Source: Lucinisca nassula (lineage: Eukaryota > Mollusca > Bivalvia > Lucinida > Lucinidae). Taken from it: 64,000 bases of DNA. The stretch is taken from contig OY757010.1 of assembly GCA_963580285.1 (NCBI GenBank), forward strand, positions 153,408,714 to 153,472,713. Direction: 5' to 3'. A model generated the notes under the pieces. It saw only the letters and a list, made by a program, of their open reading frames with translations, was not told where the DNA came from and ran no database searches. This document shows positions 1 through 9,330 of this stretch, piece after piece (positions within the stretch are counted from its first letter, which is position 1; each line of letters starts with the position of its first letter). The translations under genes and the position numbers were made by a program.

Positions 1-319
1 ACTGAGCATAAAACAGTTTTTTAACCTCGGCACCTCAGGACCAGCATAAGGATGTGGACGTCACATGGACCGCTTTCCAGCACACAAGATGATTGTCGCA
101 CATAACATCTAAGTTTTACATAATACCTTGCATGACATCTTTATAGCAAGACTGCCGTATACAGGGGTGTTTATTATTCTAAAATTTGTGTTTTCTGCTC
201 AGAACAGATTGCAGTTTCTCTCGTTTGAATCGCCTTAGTGAGACTGTGAGATGGTTCTAAAAACAGCCCATGTGAACTTGTACTAAGAATTTGTATAACA
301 TCGAAGCTTAAAAAACTTT
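1..319. other. no recognisable feature
   Basis: AT-rich sequence without a convincing reading frame, RNA gene or repeat family seen elsewhere in the window. Confidence 0.5.
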
Positions 320-557
320 TGTTTGTTTGAATTGCAGTTTAACGTCCCCGTTAACACTGTATAGGTCATTTTGGAGACGTTGCTTCCAATTTTGTGGTGC
401 TTCTACCCGACATTGAGATGAAATGGCATCACAAGACCTGTCGCCCAATTAAACAAATAGGGTTTATAAGCATGGACGGTCCGACTCGTACCGATTTGCC
501 TGGGCAGGCTTAGGTCATCTAAGCGATTTACCAGTACTCGTGTGCGGTCGATTTCAC
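320..557 (-). mobile_element. SINE-1 copy, tail half (interrupted)
   Basis: Reads on the plus strand from GTTTGTTTGA through TTTAACGTCCCCGTTAAC to the CCAGTACTCGTGTGCGG motif, which is the reverse of the SINE-1 tail and middle. The rest of the same copy continues at 701-783. A 5'-truncated SINE-1 in the other orientation sits between them. Confidence 0.8.
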
Positions 558-700
558 CTATTGGTTTCCTTAGGCGACAGGTCTTGAGATGTCATTTCAA
601 CTCAATGTCGGGTAAAAGTCCCACAAAATTGAAAGCAACGTCTCCATAATGACCTATACAGTGTTGACGGGGACGTTAAACCTCAAATCAAACAAAAAAC
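558..700 (+). mobile_element. 5'-truncated SINE-1 nested in another SINE-1
   Basis: Starts at CCTATTGGTTTCC, in the middle of the family consensus, and runs to the tail AAACCTCAAATCAAAC. It is flanked by GTACTCGTGTGCGGTCGA (537-554) and a diverged repeat of the same string from 701. That is what a target-site duplication of about 22 bp would look like. It makes the locus a partial foldback. Confidence 0.7.
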
Positions 701-783
701 AGTACTCATGTTGTTGTCGGTTTCAGCTCTGCGTGGAAGCATCATGCAGCCTATCTATTTTTCAAGCCCCGATGGGCGGGGGA
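701..783 (-). mobile_element. SINE-1 copy, head part
   Basis: Continuation of the copy at 320-557: TCAGCTCTGCGTGGAAGC, then CAAGCCCCGATGGGCGGG, the reverse of the SINE-1 head. Confidence 0.75.
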
Positions 784-944
784 CAAACCGCTATAGGACG
801 AAATACATGCAAATACATGCATAGCTCGCTTTTCTGAGATAGCACACCATTAAAAATAAAAAATGCTGAAACTGTTAATTCGGATGCAAATAAATGTAAC
901 AACAGGATGTATGAGTAAAATTTCTAACGTTACTTCCATCTCTC

Positions 945-1056
945 GACGCCTGGTCCCCCGCCCGTCGAGTCTTGAAGATTTGGCTGCATGATGCTCCACG
1001 CAGAGCTGAAACCGACCGCACATGAGTATTGATAAAACGCTAAGAGGGTCTAAGGG
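945..1056 (+). mobile_element. SINE-1 head fragment, block unit 1
   Basis: CCCGCCCGTCGAGTCTTG, then GGCTGCATGATGCTCCACG and GCAGAGCTGAAACCGACC match the SINE-1 head. The copy ends near ATAAAACGCTAAGAGGGTC, where the minisatellite begins. The equivalents in units 2 and 3 break at the same place, so they were copied together. Confidence 0.75.
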
Positions 1057-1570
1057 TGGTTAGTTAGTTAGTAAGTTAGACAATTAGTTAGAAAGAGAAG
1101 TGGGGGTAGTGGTTAGTTAGAAAGAGCAGTGGGCGGTGAGTTAGTTGGAAAGATAAGTGGATGGGTGATGGATTAGTTAGCTAGAAAGAGAAGTGGGTGG
1201 GTGGGAGATTAGTTAGTTAGAAAGAGAAGGGGGTGGGTGGGTGGTTAGTTAGTTAGTTGGTTAGTTAGTTAGAAGTGGACGGTTGGCGGTTAGTTAGTTA
1301 GAAAGAGAAGTGGACGGGTTGGTGGTTAGTTAGTTAGAAAGAGAAGCGGGCAGTTTAATGGTTAGTTTGTTGGTTAGTAGAAAGAGAAGTGGGTGGGTAG
1401 TTAGTTCGGAAGAAAAGTGGGCGATTGGGTGGTTAGTTAGTTAGAAAGAGAAGTGGGCGGATGGATGGTTAAGTAGTTAGAAAGAGAAGTGGGTGGCTAG
1501 TTAGTTAGGAAGAGAAATGGGCGGGTGGCTGTTAGTTAGAAAGAGAAGTGAGCGGGTGGTGATAAGTTAG
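1056..1570 (+). repeat. GTTAGTTAGAAAGAGAAGTGGGC minisatellite, unit 1
   Basis: Degenerate repeats of roughly 35-45 bp built from GTTAGTTAG, AAAGAGAAGTGG and GCGGGTGG. Purine-rich on this strand. Confidence 0.85.
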
Positions 1571-2034
1571 ACAGAACCAGAAAGATTGACAGAAGTGGTA
1601 ATTTTGAGAAGTAGTTTGTTAGCAAATGAAAAAAAAAAACACCACAAAAATCTACATGCCATCTCAAAAACAGGCATTTAACTTTGGACAAAAATCCAAT
1701 TTTTTTTTCTCGTCAGGATTATGCCCCTTTTCTCCAGTTATGCCCCTTTGCAAAAAATACTTTGAAATCTTGTAAGCAAGATATCTCAAAAACTGTTTGA
1801 GCTTTTGCCCTGAAACTTTGCAGATTATATTTTCTGGTCCTTTTGGATCATTGAGTTCATTTGGTATCATTTTGAAAATAGAGTTCTGCTTAAGCAGGTG
1901 CTATAGGGCGTGGCCGGTGTTGCATATTTCAGTATTGGTCATGAACAGACTCAATAAAACCGAGTCTGCTATTTTCGTTTATTTGGTGTATTCCTTGCTT
2001 CCAAAGGATCTAACTTCAGAACTTATTTATAAGT

Positions 2035-2290
2035 TTGGCACCCTTGAACCCCACTTTTATGTAGTAAAGCTTGGATTTACAGGGGTCAACCTTGTTAATC
2101 TTATTTCTGCTCTAAAATATAGATTGTGGATACCCGTTAGAATCGCGTCGATGAGGCGGTTCTAACGTGTACCCACAATATATATTTTGAGTAGAAATAA
2201 GAAATATATCACAATTTTTCATCATGAAATCTTCATTTTTTCGGCGAAACTAAACTCCTATGAATTCGTATAGGCGTGTTTTCGCAATGC
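2035..2290. mobile_element. MITE-3 palindrome, block unit 1
   Basis: The left arm runs from GAACCCCACTTTTATGTAG to GGATACCCGTTAGAATCGC. The right arm mirrors it with GGCGGTTCTAACGTGTACCC and GAGTAGAAATAAGAAA. Centre near 2150. No coding content. Confidence 0.75.
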
Positions 2291-2445
2291 AAATACAAGC
2301 ATAGCTCGCTTTCTCACTCTTTTTTTCTGAGATAGCATACCATTAGAAATAATAAATGCAGAAACGGTAAATTCAGATGCAAATTAATATATCAATAGGA
2401 TAATTGAATAAAATTACTAACCTTACTTTTATCTCTCGACCTCTC

Positions 2446-2552
2446 GGCCCCCGCCCAAAGGGGCTTGAAGAAATAGATTTGGCTGCATGATGCTCCACGC
2501 AGAGCTGAAGCCGACCGCACATGAGTATTGATAAAATCGGGTTTAAGGATGG
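2446..2552 (+). mobile_element. SINE-1 head fragment, block unit 2
   Basis: Same fragment and same breakpoint as at 945-1056, with head motif CCCAAAGGGGCTTGAAGAAA. Confidence 0.75.
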
Positions 2553-3058
2553 TTAGTTAGATAGTTAGTTAGAAAATTAGTTAGAAAGAGAAGTGGGGGT
2601 GCCGGTTAGTTAGAAAAGTGGGCAGTTAGAAAGATAAGCAGGCGGGTGATGGGTTAGTTAGCTGGAAAGAGAAGTGGGCGGGTGGGAGGTAAGTTAGTTA
2701 GAAAGAGAAGTGGGTGGGTGAGTGGTTAGTTAGTTGGTAAGCTAAAAGTAGACGGGTCGGTGGTTCGTTGGTTAGAAAAAGAAGTGGACGCGTTGGTGGC
2801 TAGTTAGTTAGAAAGGGAAGTGGGCAGGTGAGTGGTTAGTTTGTTGGTTAATAGAAAGAGAAGTGGGTGGGTAGTTAGTTCGGAAGAAAAGTGGGCGATT
2901 GGGTGGATAGTTAGTTAGAAAGAGAAGTGGGCGGATGGATGGTTAAGTAGTTAGAAAGAGAAGTGGGTGGCTAGTTAGTTAGGAAGAGAAATGGGCGGGT
3001 GGCTGTTAGTTAGAAAGAGAAGTGAGCGGGTGGTGATAAGTTAGACAGAACCAGAAAG
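2553..3058 (+). repeat. GTTAG minisatellite, unit 2
   Basis: Second copy of the minisatellite. Its last ~200 bp are nearly identical to the end of unit 1. Confidence 0.85.
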
Positions 3059-3320
3059 ATTGACAGAAGTAGTAATTTTTAGAAGTAGTTTGTTAGCAAA
3101 TGAAAAAAAAAACACCACAAAAATCTACATGCCATCACGAAAACAGGCATTTAACTTTGGACAAAAATCCAATTTTTTTTTCTCGTCAGGATTATGCCCC
3201 TTTTCTCCAGTTATGCCCCTTTGCAAAAAATACTTTGAAATTTTGTAAGCAAGATATCTCAAAAACTGTTTGAGCTTTTGCCCTGAAACTTTGCAGATTA
3301 TATTTTCTGGTCCTTGTTTT

Positions 3321-3508
3321 TTCTTATTTCTGCTCTAAAATATAGATTGTGGATACCCGTTAGAATCGCGTCGATGAGGCGGTTCTAACGTGTACCCACA
3401 ATATATATTTTGAGTAGAAATAAGAAATATATCACAATTTTTCATCATGAAATCTTCATTTTTTCGGCGAAACTAAGCTCCTATGAATTCGTATAGGCGT
3501 GTTTTCGC
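3321..3508. mobile_element. MITE-3 palindrome, block unit 2
   Basis: Same palindrome as at 2035-2290 but with the left arm shortened. It starts at TTATTTCTGCTCTAAAATA directly after a TCCTTG junction. Confidence 0.75.
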
Positions 3509-3654
3509 AATGCAAATACAAGCATAGCTCGCTTTCTCACTTTTTTTCTGAGATAGCATACAATTAGAAATAATAAATTCAGAAACGGTAAATTCAGATG
3601 CAAATTAATATATCAATAGGATAATTGAATAAAATTACTAACCTTACTTTTATC

Positions 3655-3765
3655 TCTCGACCTCTCGGCCCCGCCCAAAGGGGCTTGAAGAAATAGATTT
3701 GGCTGCATGATGCTCCACGCAGAGCTGAAGCCGACCGCACATGAGTATTGATAAAATCGGGTTTA
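3655..3765 (+). mobile_element. SINE-1 head fragment, block unit 3
   Basis: Third copy of the same truncated SINE-1 head, followed by the minisatellite. Confidence 0.75.
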
Positions 3766-4300
3766 AGGATGGTTAGTTAGATAGAAAGTTAGAAAATTAG
3801 TTAGAAAGAGAAGTGGGAGTGGCGGTTAGTTAGAAAAGTGGGCAGTTGTTAGAAAGATAAGCAGGCGGGTGATGGGTTAGTTAGCTGGAAAGAGAAGTGG
3901 GCGGGTGGGAGGTAAGTTAGTTAGAAAGTGAAGTGGGTGGGTGAGTGGTTAGTTAGTTGGTAAGCTAAAAGTAGACGGGTTGGTGGTTCGTTGGTTAGAA
4001 AGAGAAGTGGACGCGTTGGTGGCTAGTTAGTTAGAAAGGGAAGTGGGCAGGTGAGTGGTTAGTTTGTTGGTTAATAGAAAGAGAAGTGGGTGGGTAGGTA
4101 GTTAGAAAGAGAATCGGGCGGTTTGGTGGTTAGTTAGTTAGAAAGAGAAGTGGGCGGATTGATGGTTAGGTAGTTAGAAAGAGAAGTGGGTGGGTAGTTA
4201 GAAAGAGGGGTGGTGGTTAGTTAGTTAGAAAGAGAAGTTGGCGGGTGATTGTTAATTAGAAAGAGAAATGAGCGGGTGCATGGGTGATTAGTTAGAAAGA
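3766..4300 (+). repeat. GTTAG minisatellite, unit 3
   Basis: Third copy. It passes directly into a (GA)n microsatellite instead of the ACAGGCATTTAAC segment seen in units 1 and 2. Confidence 0.85.
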
Positions 4301-4301
4301 G

Positions 4302-4373
<72 letters not shown>
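4302..4373 (+). repeat. (GA)n microsatellite
   Basis: About 70 bp of uninterrupted GA repeats. A shorter (GA)n lies at about 4667-4690 on the other side of the SINE-2 copy. Confidence 0.95.
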
Positions 4374-4378
<5 letters not shown>

Positions 4379-4672
4379 TTGTATTGGAGTTTAACGGCCC
4401 AGTCAACACTATTTAGGTCATTTTTGAGCCGGTCAGTTTACCTATCAACACTTTCCTGGGCATGCTTATACGTAAACGGTTAACCAGTACAGTGCACATT
4501 CTTTCGCCAGAAACTGACAACTGCCCTTCTTGAATCAGCGGAAGGGAGAGAATGACCGTAGAAAAGATTTCATGATCAATCTCCATGAAAGAATGTTGCC
4601 GACCCCGGCGGGTGTCGAACCCGCGACCTCCTGATCACCAGTCAGACGCGCATCCGACTGAGCTACCGAGAG
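4374..4672 (-). mobile_element. SINE-2, tRNA-derived SINE
   Basis: Read on the minus strand it has an A box TAGCTCAGTCGG, a B box GGGTTCGACACCC, then a body with GGCAGTTGTCAGTTTCTGG. It ends with GTTGACTGGGCCGTTAAAC and CCAATACAAAC. The first ~75 nt resemble a tRNA gene, but the continuous 300-bp unit and other copies (20770, 34353, 45441, 57790) show it is a SINE. (GA)n lies on both sides. Confidence 0.88.
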
Positions 4673-4689
4673 AGAGAGAGAGCGAGAGA

Positions 4690-5140
4690 GAGACAGAAGT
4701 AGTAATTTTGAGAAGTATACTCTGTTAGACAGAGAAGCGGTTAGTTAGAAAAGTGTTTATTTGGTGAAGGAGAGGTGATGAGTAAAGGGGCTAGTGATGA
4801 AAGTAATTAGTTTTAGGACTAATTCGTTAAAGAGAATGAGAAAGAGGTTAGAATGAAAGAAAGAAGAGAAGGTAAGTTAGGGAGATGTGGGATTGATAAG
4901 ACACTGATTAGTTACAGGGTTAGTAGAAAAATTACTGAGAACCAGTTAGTTAGAGACAGACACGGTTAGAATAGAGAGAGAAAGAGAAGTGGTCAGTTAA
5001 GCAGATAAAAACAATTAGAGTAATACGAAAAAGAGCAGTGGTGTGGGAGATGGTTTGTTCGAGATTGGTATTAGAAAATTAAAGAAGTGTGAACAGTTTA
5101 GTACGTCTCTACATGTAAAGTTGTTAGTTACAGAGACATA
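4690..5140 (+). repeat. degenerate GTTAG/AGAGAAGTGG repeat
   Basis: Decayed relatives of the minisatellite upstream, with scattered TTAGTTAGAGACAGA and GAGAAGTGGTCAGTT motifs. Confidence 0.55.
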
Positions 5141-5159
5141 GCAGATTGTTAGGTAGAGA

Positions 5160-5332
5160 TTTTGAGCTCACCAGAGCCGAAGGCTCCGGGGGAGCTTATA
5201 GGATAGACAGTTGTCCGTCGTCGTCTGGCGTCTTGCATCTGCGTCACCATTTTCAAACGACATCTCCTCTGAAGCCACTAGGCCGATTGAGCCCAGATTT
5301 CATCTGTAGCATCCTTGGGCTAGGGGATTGAA
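5160..5332 (+). repeat. transposon end with CACCAGAGCCGAAGGCTCC motif
   Basis: GAGCTCACCAGAGCCGAAGG followed by CTCCGGGGGAGCTTATA also appears, reversed, at 29280-29345. It probably marks one terminus of a dispersed element whose other part is the repeat at 28560-29355. The ORF here is not protein-like. Confidence 0.5.
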
Positions 5333-5622
5333 AAGTAGAAATGAAGGCAACGATCAGGAATCGATACAATTAACCCACAGCTCCCATCAGAGATACCAAG
5401 GGAAAGAAACACAAACATGAAACAGCTAGACCCTAGTGGAAACATCAGTAGCGGAAAGCCAAAAGGACAGTTACTTTCCAACAAAATGGCCAAATGGCTA
5501 TCCAAAGCAAAATAATATAAGCTATACACACACTCAAAGACAAGCCATAACAAAAATAAACCACAACACCACAACAGAAGAACCGCCTTGGAACGATCAG
5601 TGAAACGAATTTCACTGGGGGA
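5333..5622 (-). mobile_element. PLE-B 3' end fragment
   Basis: Reads on plus from AGTAGAAATGAAGGCAACG through GATCAGGAATCGATACAATT and AAAGCCAAAAGGACAGTTAC to GAATTTCACTGGGG. It is the 3' terminal ~290 bp of the PLE-B reverse transcriptase element, inverted and 5'-truncated. The open frames in it are not conserved. Confidence 0.85.
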
Positions 5623-5744
5623 AAGTTTGTGTTTTTATGACTTAATTAAAGTTTCCATAGACTTAATATGGGGAAAATTGAAAAATGGCATTTACTGCTA
5701 AATCATTGAAGATATTTTGACTAAACTTTTATAGAAATGTTACT

Positions 5745-6960
5745 TGAGTAAACTTCTCTCACCCATATGCTTTTATGCTAACCTTTTATATCTCGGAAAC
5801 CATTCAGATCCCAACGCCGAAACAATACATATTTTTGTTCCTTATGATAAGACGCATTCAGTGACACCAACCTGGCAAACCCTCGGGATGCGCTGGGGCA
5901 ATGGCCCTACCCCCCCCCCCACACACACACTTCACAAAAAGGCCCACTATCTCGGAAACCTTACATATGCCCACCCCTAAACCATATATATTCTTGTTCC
6001 TTATGATGAGACACATTAAGTGACATCCAAGGGGTATGCCGGGGCTGCGCCGGGGCCATGCCCCACCCCTCCATTTCACAAAAGGCCAGATATCTGAGAA
6101 ACTGGTCAGAACCCAACCACTAAACCATATATATTCCTGTTCCTTATAATAAGACACATTCAGTGACACCAACCTAGGGGTCTACCACGGTGGGCCGGGG
6201 CCATGCCCCATCCCACCACTTCACAAAATGCCATATATCTGAGAAAATGTTATAAGCCCCATCCCTCAACCATATATATTCATGCTCCTTATGATAAGAC
6301 ACATTCAGTGACACCAAAATGGGCACTGGGTCATGCCCCACCCCTTCACTTCATAAAAAGCCTTATATCTCAGAAACCGTTCATATCCCCTCCCCTAAAC
6401 CATATATATTCTTTTTCCTTATGATAAGACATATTCAGTGATGGCAACCTAGATGTCTCACATGTTGTGCAGGGACCTTGTCCCGCCCAAGCACTTCACA
6501 AAAGGATAAAAATCAGAGAAACTGTTCAGAGCCCCATCCCTCAACCATATATATTCATGTTCCTTACGATAAGACACATTCAATGACACCAACCTGGAGG
6601 TCCTGGGGGTGCCACAGGTCATGCCTTACCCCCCCCCACTTCAGAAAAAAGCTATATATATCTCAGAATAGCTCAGATCCCCAGCCCTAAACCATATATA
6701 TTCTTGGAACTTATGATAAGACACATTCAGTGACAACACTCTTCGGCTTTCCCAGGATCTGCTTTCATGGGATCTGCCCAACCACTCCACTGCTTAAAAG
6801 GCCTTATATCACAGGAACCATACAGATCCTGACCCGTAAACCATACATATTCTTGTTCCTTATGATGTGACGCATGAATGATAGCAACCAGGGCTCCTTT
6901 GGACCGATTCTCCACCTCCTCCACTTCATAAAAATGCCAAATATTCCAGATACAGAGCCA
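5745..6960 (+). repeat. ~145-bp satellite, about 8 units
   Basis: CCATATATATTCTTGTTCC with CTTATGATAAGACACATTCA recurs near 5842, 6001, 6148, 6291, 6420, 6568, 6712 and 6859, a spacing of about 129-159 bp. Each unit also holds GGGGCCATGCCCCACCCC, CACTTCACAAAA and ATATCTCAGAAACC. The short ORFs across it are by-products. Confidence 0.92.
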
Positions 6961-7509
6961 ACATGGGTGCTCATTTCGGAATGAGGGGATTGTTGGGGAG
7001 ACTTTATAATCGGTAGATTAAAATCATATCATGTTAAAACACATGACTGCCAGTGGGCAGTGCCCACCTGAGCTCTGGTGAGAAAGTGGTCCACAGGCCT
7101 CTTGTTTGTTTTTGACTGGCGTATACCGCGTCAAGCGAAAATGTATTCGGACATGTGTACCAGCGAAGATGCAGATCAGCCTGTGCATCCTCCAAGTTCG
7201 GTCAGTCTTCGCACATGCTCATAACCGCTACAGGGGTGGTATTTGACTTGAAGCTTCAAGTACACTGGGAAAACTATTTATGAGTGGTTTCCCCCGTGTG
7301 TCGCATGAACCCCGCTACGAGATAACCTCGAGGTTTATGTCCATGTTATCGGCCTGCCAAGAAACACAGACCAAGTCGGGTCTTGAAATCTTAGGTATAT
7401 ACACCGGATGCCTTGTATACACTCCAAGCAGCGAACAAAGACTAAACTGCTAAAATAACAACGAGAATGAGCAGACTAATCTGAAGGGTTTCCTGTGAAG
7501 TGACACAAG
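6961..7509. other. no gene; weak mobile-element traces
   Basis: Contains CACCTGAGCTCTGGTGAG and a TATACCGCGTCAAGCG / ATGCAGATCAGCCTGTGCATC stretch that weakly resembles the MITE-1 interior. Nothing else recognised. Confidence 0.4.
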
Positions 7510-7590
7510 TCACAGATATTCAGTTGAGGTTTACGTCCTCGTCAACACTATTTAGGTCATTTTGGAGACGTTGCTTCCGATTCTGTCGGA
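7510..7590 (-). mobile_element. SINE-1 tail fragment
   Basis: TTGAGGTTTACGTCCTCG, then ACTATTTAGGTCATTTTGG and GACGTTGCTTCCGATTCTG. Confidence 0.7.
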
Positions 7591-7614
7591 CTGGATTCTG
7601 TCTCTAACTTACCA

Positions 7615-7985
7615 GTTCTACGTCATCACTTTGCCACTCACCCTGTAATTAATCATTTTCTTATTTATCACATATATCCCTAACTTAGCTCTTTTTCTAA
7701 CTAACCACTTCTTCCTAACTAATCATTCTAACTTACTTCTTTCTCATTCTCTTTAACGAATTAGTCCTATAACTAACCTCTTATATTCTTCCTTCTGCGA
7801 CTAAACACTTTTCAAACTAACCACTTCTCTGTCTAACAAAGTACTTCTTTAAGTAACCACTTCTGTCACTCTCTCTATATAGCTCTTTCTAACCAACCAA
7901 CCGCTCACTTGTCTTTCTAACTAACCGCTCACCGCCCACTTCTTTTTCTAAGTAATTAACCACCCGTCTACTTCTCTTCCTCTCC
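7615..7985 (-). repeat. GTTAG minisatellite in reverse orientation
   Basis: CTAACTAACCACTTCT and TTCTCATTCTCTTTAACG are the reverse complement of the repeat at 4690-5140. Together with 1056-5140 the two arrays form a large, diverged inverted pair around the 145-bp satellite. Confidence 0.75.
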
Positions 7986-8029
7986 CTCTCAACTTCAATG
8001 TCTTGTATGGGATTGTTAATGGGCAAAAT

Positions 8030-8400
8030 CCTTTGACAGAGTTCTGGCAGGTAAATTCCCATTAAATGGTGTTTGGACTAAGTTTTCCTTATGAAACGGA
8101 AAATATAGACCACTAAAGAAAGCATATTGTGGCCAAGGACCAACACTCTAACCGTCCTTGATCTTGAATAATCCGTCCTTGTCAGCTCTCAATAAGTGGC
8201 GTTTCTCATCGATTACTTAAATATTTTTCACGGATTTTCTTCAAATTTTGCATATACATTGGTACGGGGAAAGTGTGGTTTTCAAATTTGAATGGGCAAA
8301 ATCCTTTAACATTTGACAGTATTATGGCCGTTAACCATTTCCATTAACTGGGTTTCGAACCTTATTCCTTTACTAAATGGAATATATGAATGAAATTTCT
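8030..8400 (+). repeat. degenerate ~150-bp repeat units, left part
   Basis: AAAGCATATTGTGGCCAAGG and GGGCAAAATCCTTT motifs recur here and again at 8941-9330, with the Tc1 relic in between. Confidence 0.6.
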
Positions 8401-8415
8401 CATATATACTAGAGT

Positions 8416-8493
8416 TTGGTCTACTTAACGCTGGCCAGTCAAGTTACCATGATCTTTCAAGGTAACTTGACTGGTCAGCGTTACGTAGACCAA
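8416..8493. repeat. 33-bp imperfect hairpin at transposase relic edge
   Basis: Arms 8416-8448 and 8461-8493 are reverse complements with two mismatches and a 12-nt loop. The right arm is transposase coding sequence (GNLTGQRYVDQ). The left arm is an inverted copy of that same stretch. Confidence 0.9.
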
Positions 8494-8873
8494 ATTTTAC
8501 GCCCAGTGGTTGTCCCATTCGCCCGGCGTATTGGTGGGAACTTCGAGTTCCTAGACGACAACGCACGCCCACATCGAGCCCGTGTTGCCGTCGAATATCT
8601 GAGACAAAACAAGGTGTAAGGACACTGCCGTGGCCAGCCAAATCCCCCGATATGTCGCCGATTGAGCACATATGGGATGCCTTGGGTGGCCGCGTGCGCA
8701 ACAGACCGCAGCGTTGTAACAATCTGCAACAGCTTGGCCAAGCGTTGCAAGAAGAATGGCGACGGATGCCAAGGGAGATATCCGTCGCACAATCACTAGC
8801 ATGTCCAGAAGGTGTCGTGCAAGCATCAATGCTCGTGGTGCATGGACCAGTTGCATATAAACCTTCCCTGTGA
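8455..8873 (+). pseudogene. Tc1-like (DD34E) transposase, C-terminal relic
   Basis: Transposases of this family cut and paste DNA transposons using a DDE triad. Seen here: GNLTGQRYVDQILRP, then FLDDNARPHRA with the second catalytic Asp, then PWPAKSPDMSPIEHIWD with the Glu, ending RVRNRPQRCNNLQQLGQALQ. Allowing one frameshift near 8617, where the first frame stops after RQNKV, exactly 34 residues separate the Asp of DDN and the Glu of IEH. That is the Tc1 hallmark. The N-terminal DNA-binding half and first Asp are missing, and the left end abuts a hairpin. Non-functional. Confidence 0.92.
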
Positions 8874-8940
8874 CATCGAAGTTTCGCTTCTTTCTATTTG
8901 AATTGGGGGGTTCCCTTATTTTTTGTCCCTTGTATATATG

Positions 8941-9330
8941 GACCACAAAGCATATTGTGGCTAAGGACCACTATTCTCACCATACTTGATCTTGAGTTAT
9001 CTGCCCTTAATGGATTTGAAAATGGTTTTTGGCCTGTTTCTCCTTTGCTATATGGAATATCTTGATGAACTTTTACAGATATATAAAGCAGTAAAGGAAG
9101 CATGTTGTGGCTAAGTAAAGTCACACTGCCCACTCTGGTTCTCGAGTTATTTGCCCTTAATATATGTAAACATGGTTTTGGGCTCTTAGCTCCTTTACTA
9201 ATGGAATACCTTGACGAAATTTTACCGATGTTTACAACACTCAAGGAAGCCTATTGTGTCGAAGGAACCATACTCTGACCATTTGAAGTCTTGAGTTACC
9301 TGCCCTTGTTTAGGTGACTGCCTTTTCTGT
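8941..9330 (+). repeat. ~150-bp tandem repeat, about 2.5 units
   Basis: AAGCATATTGTGGCTAAGG recurs at about 8945, 9097 and 9245. Each unit also has TTGAGTTATCTGCCCTTAAT and CTCCTTTACTAATGGAATA. Confidence 0.7.

Larger units (their letters stand above)
807..4300. repeat. triplicated 1.2-1.5 kb tandem block
   Basis: The same order of parts occurs three times, starting near 807, 2286 and 3509: AGCATAGCTCGC leader, SINE-1 head, GTTAG minisatellite, a segment with ACAGGCATTTAACTTTGG, then a MITE-3 palindrome. Spacing of the leader is about 1479 and then 1222 bp. Unit 1 is longer because it holds about 260 bp (near 1840-2098) that unit 2 lacks. Unit 3 stops after the minisatellite. This indicates local segmental duplication after the SINE and MITE had already inserted. 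Confidence 0.85.

Noticed and set aside
4597..4671. possible tRNA gene on the minus strand
   Set aside because: Same head recurs with the same body at four other places, so it is SINE-2.
5744..6690. series of 70-100-codon frames
   Set aside because: Periodic by-products of the 145-bp satellite.
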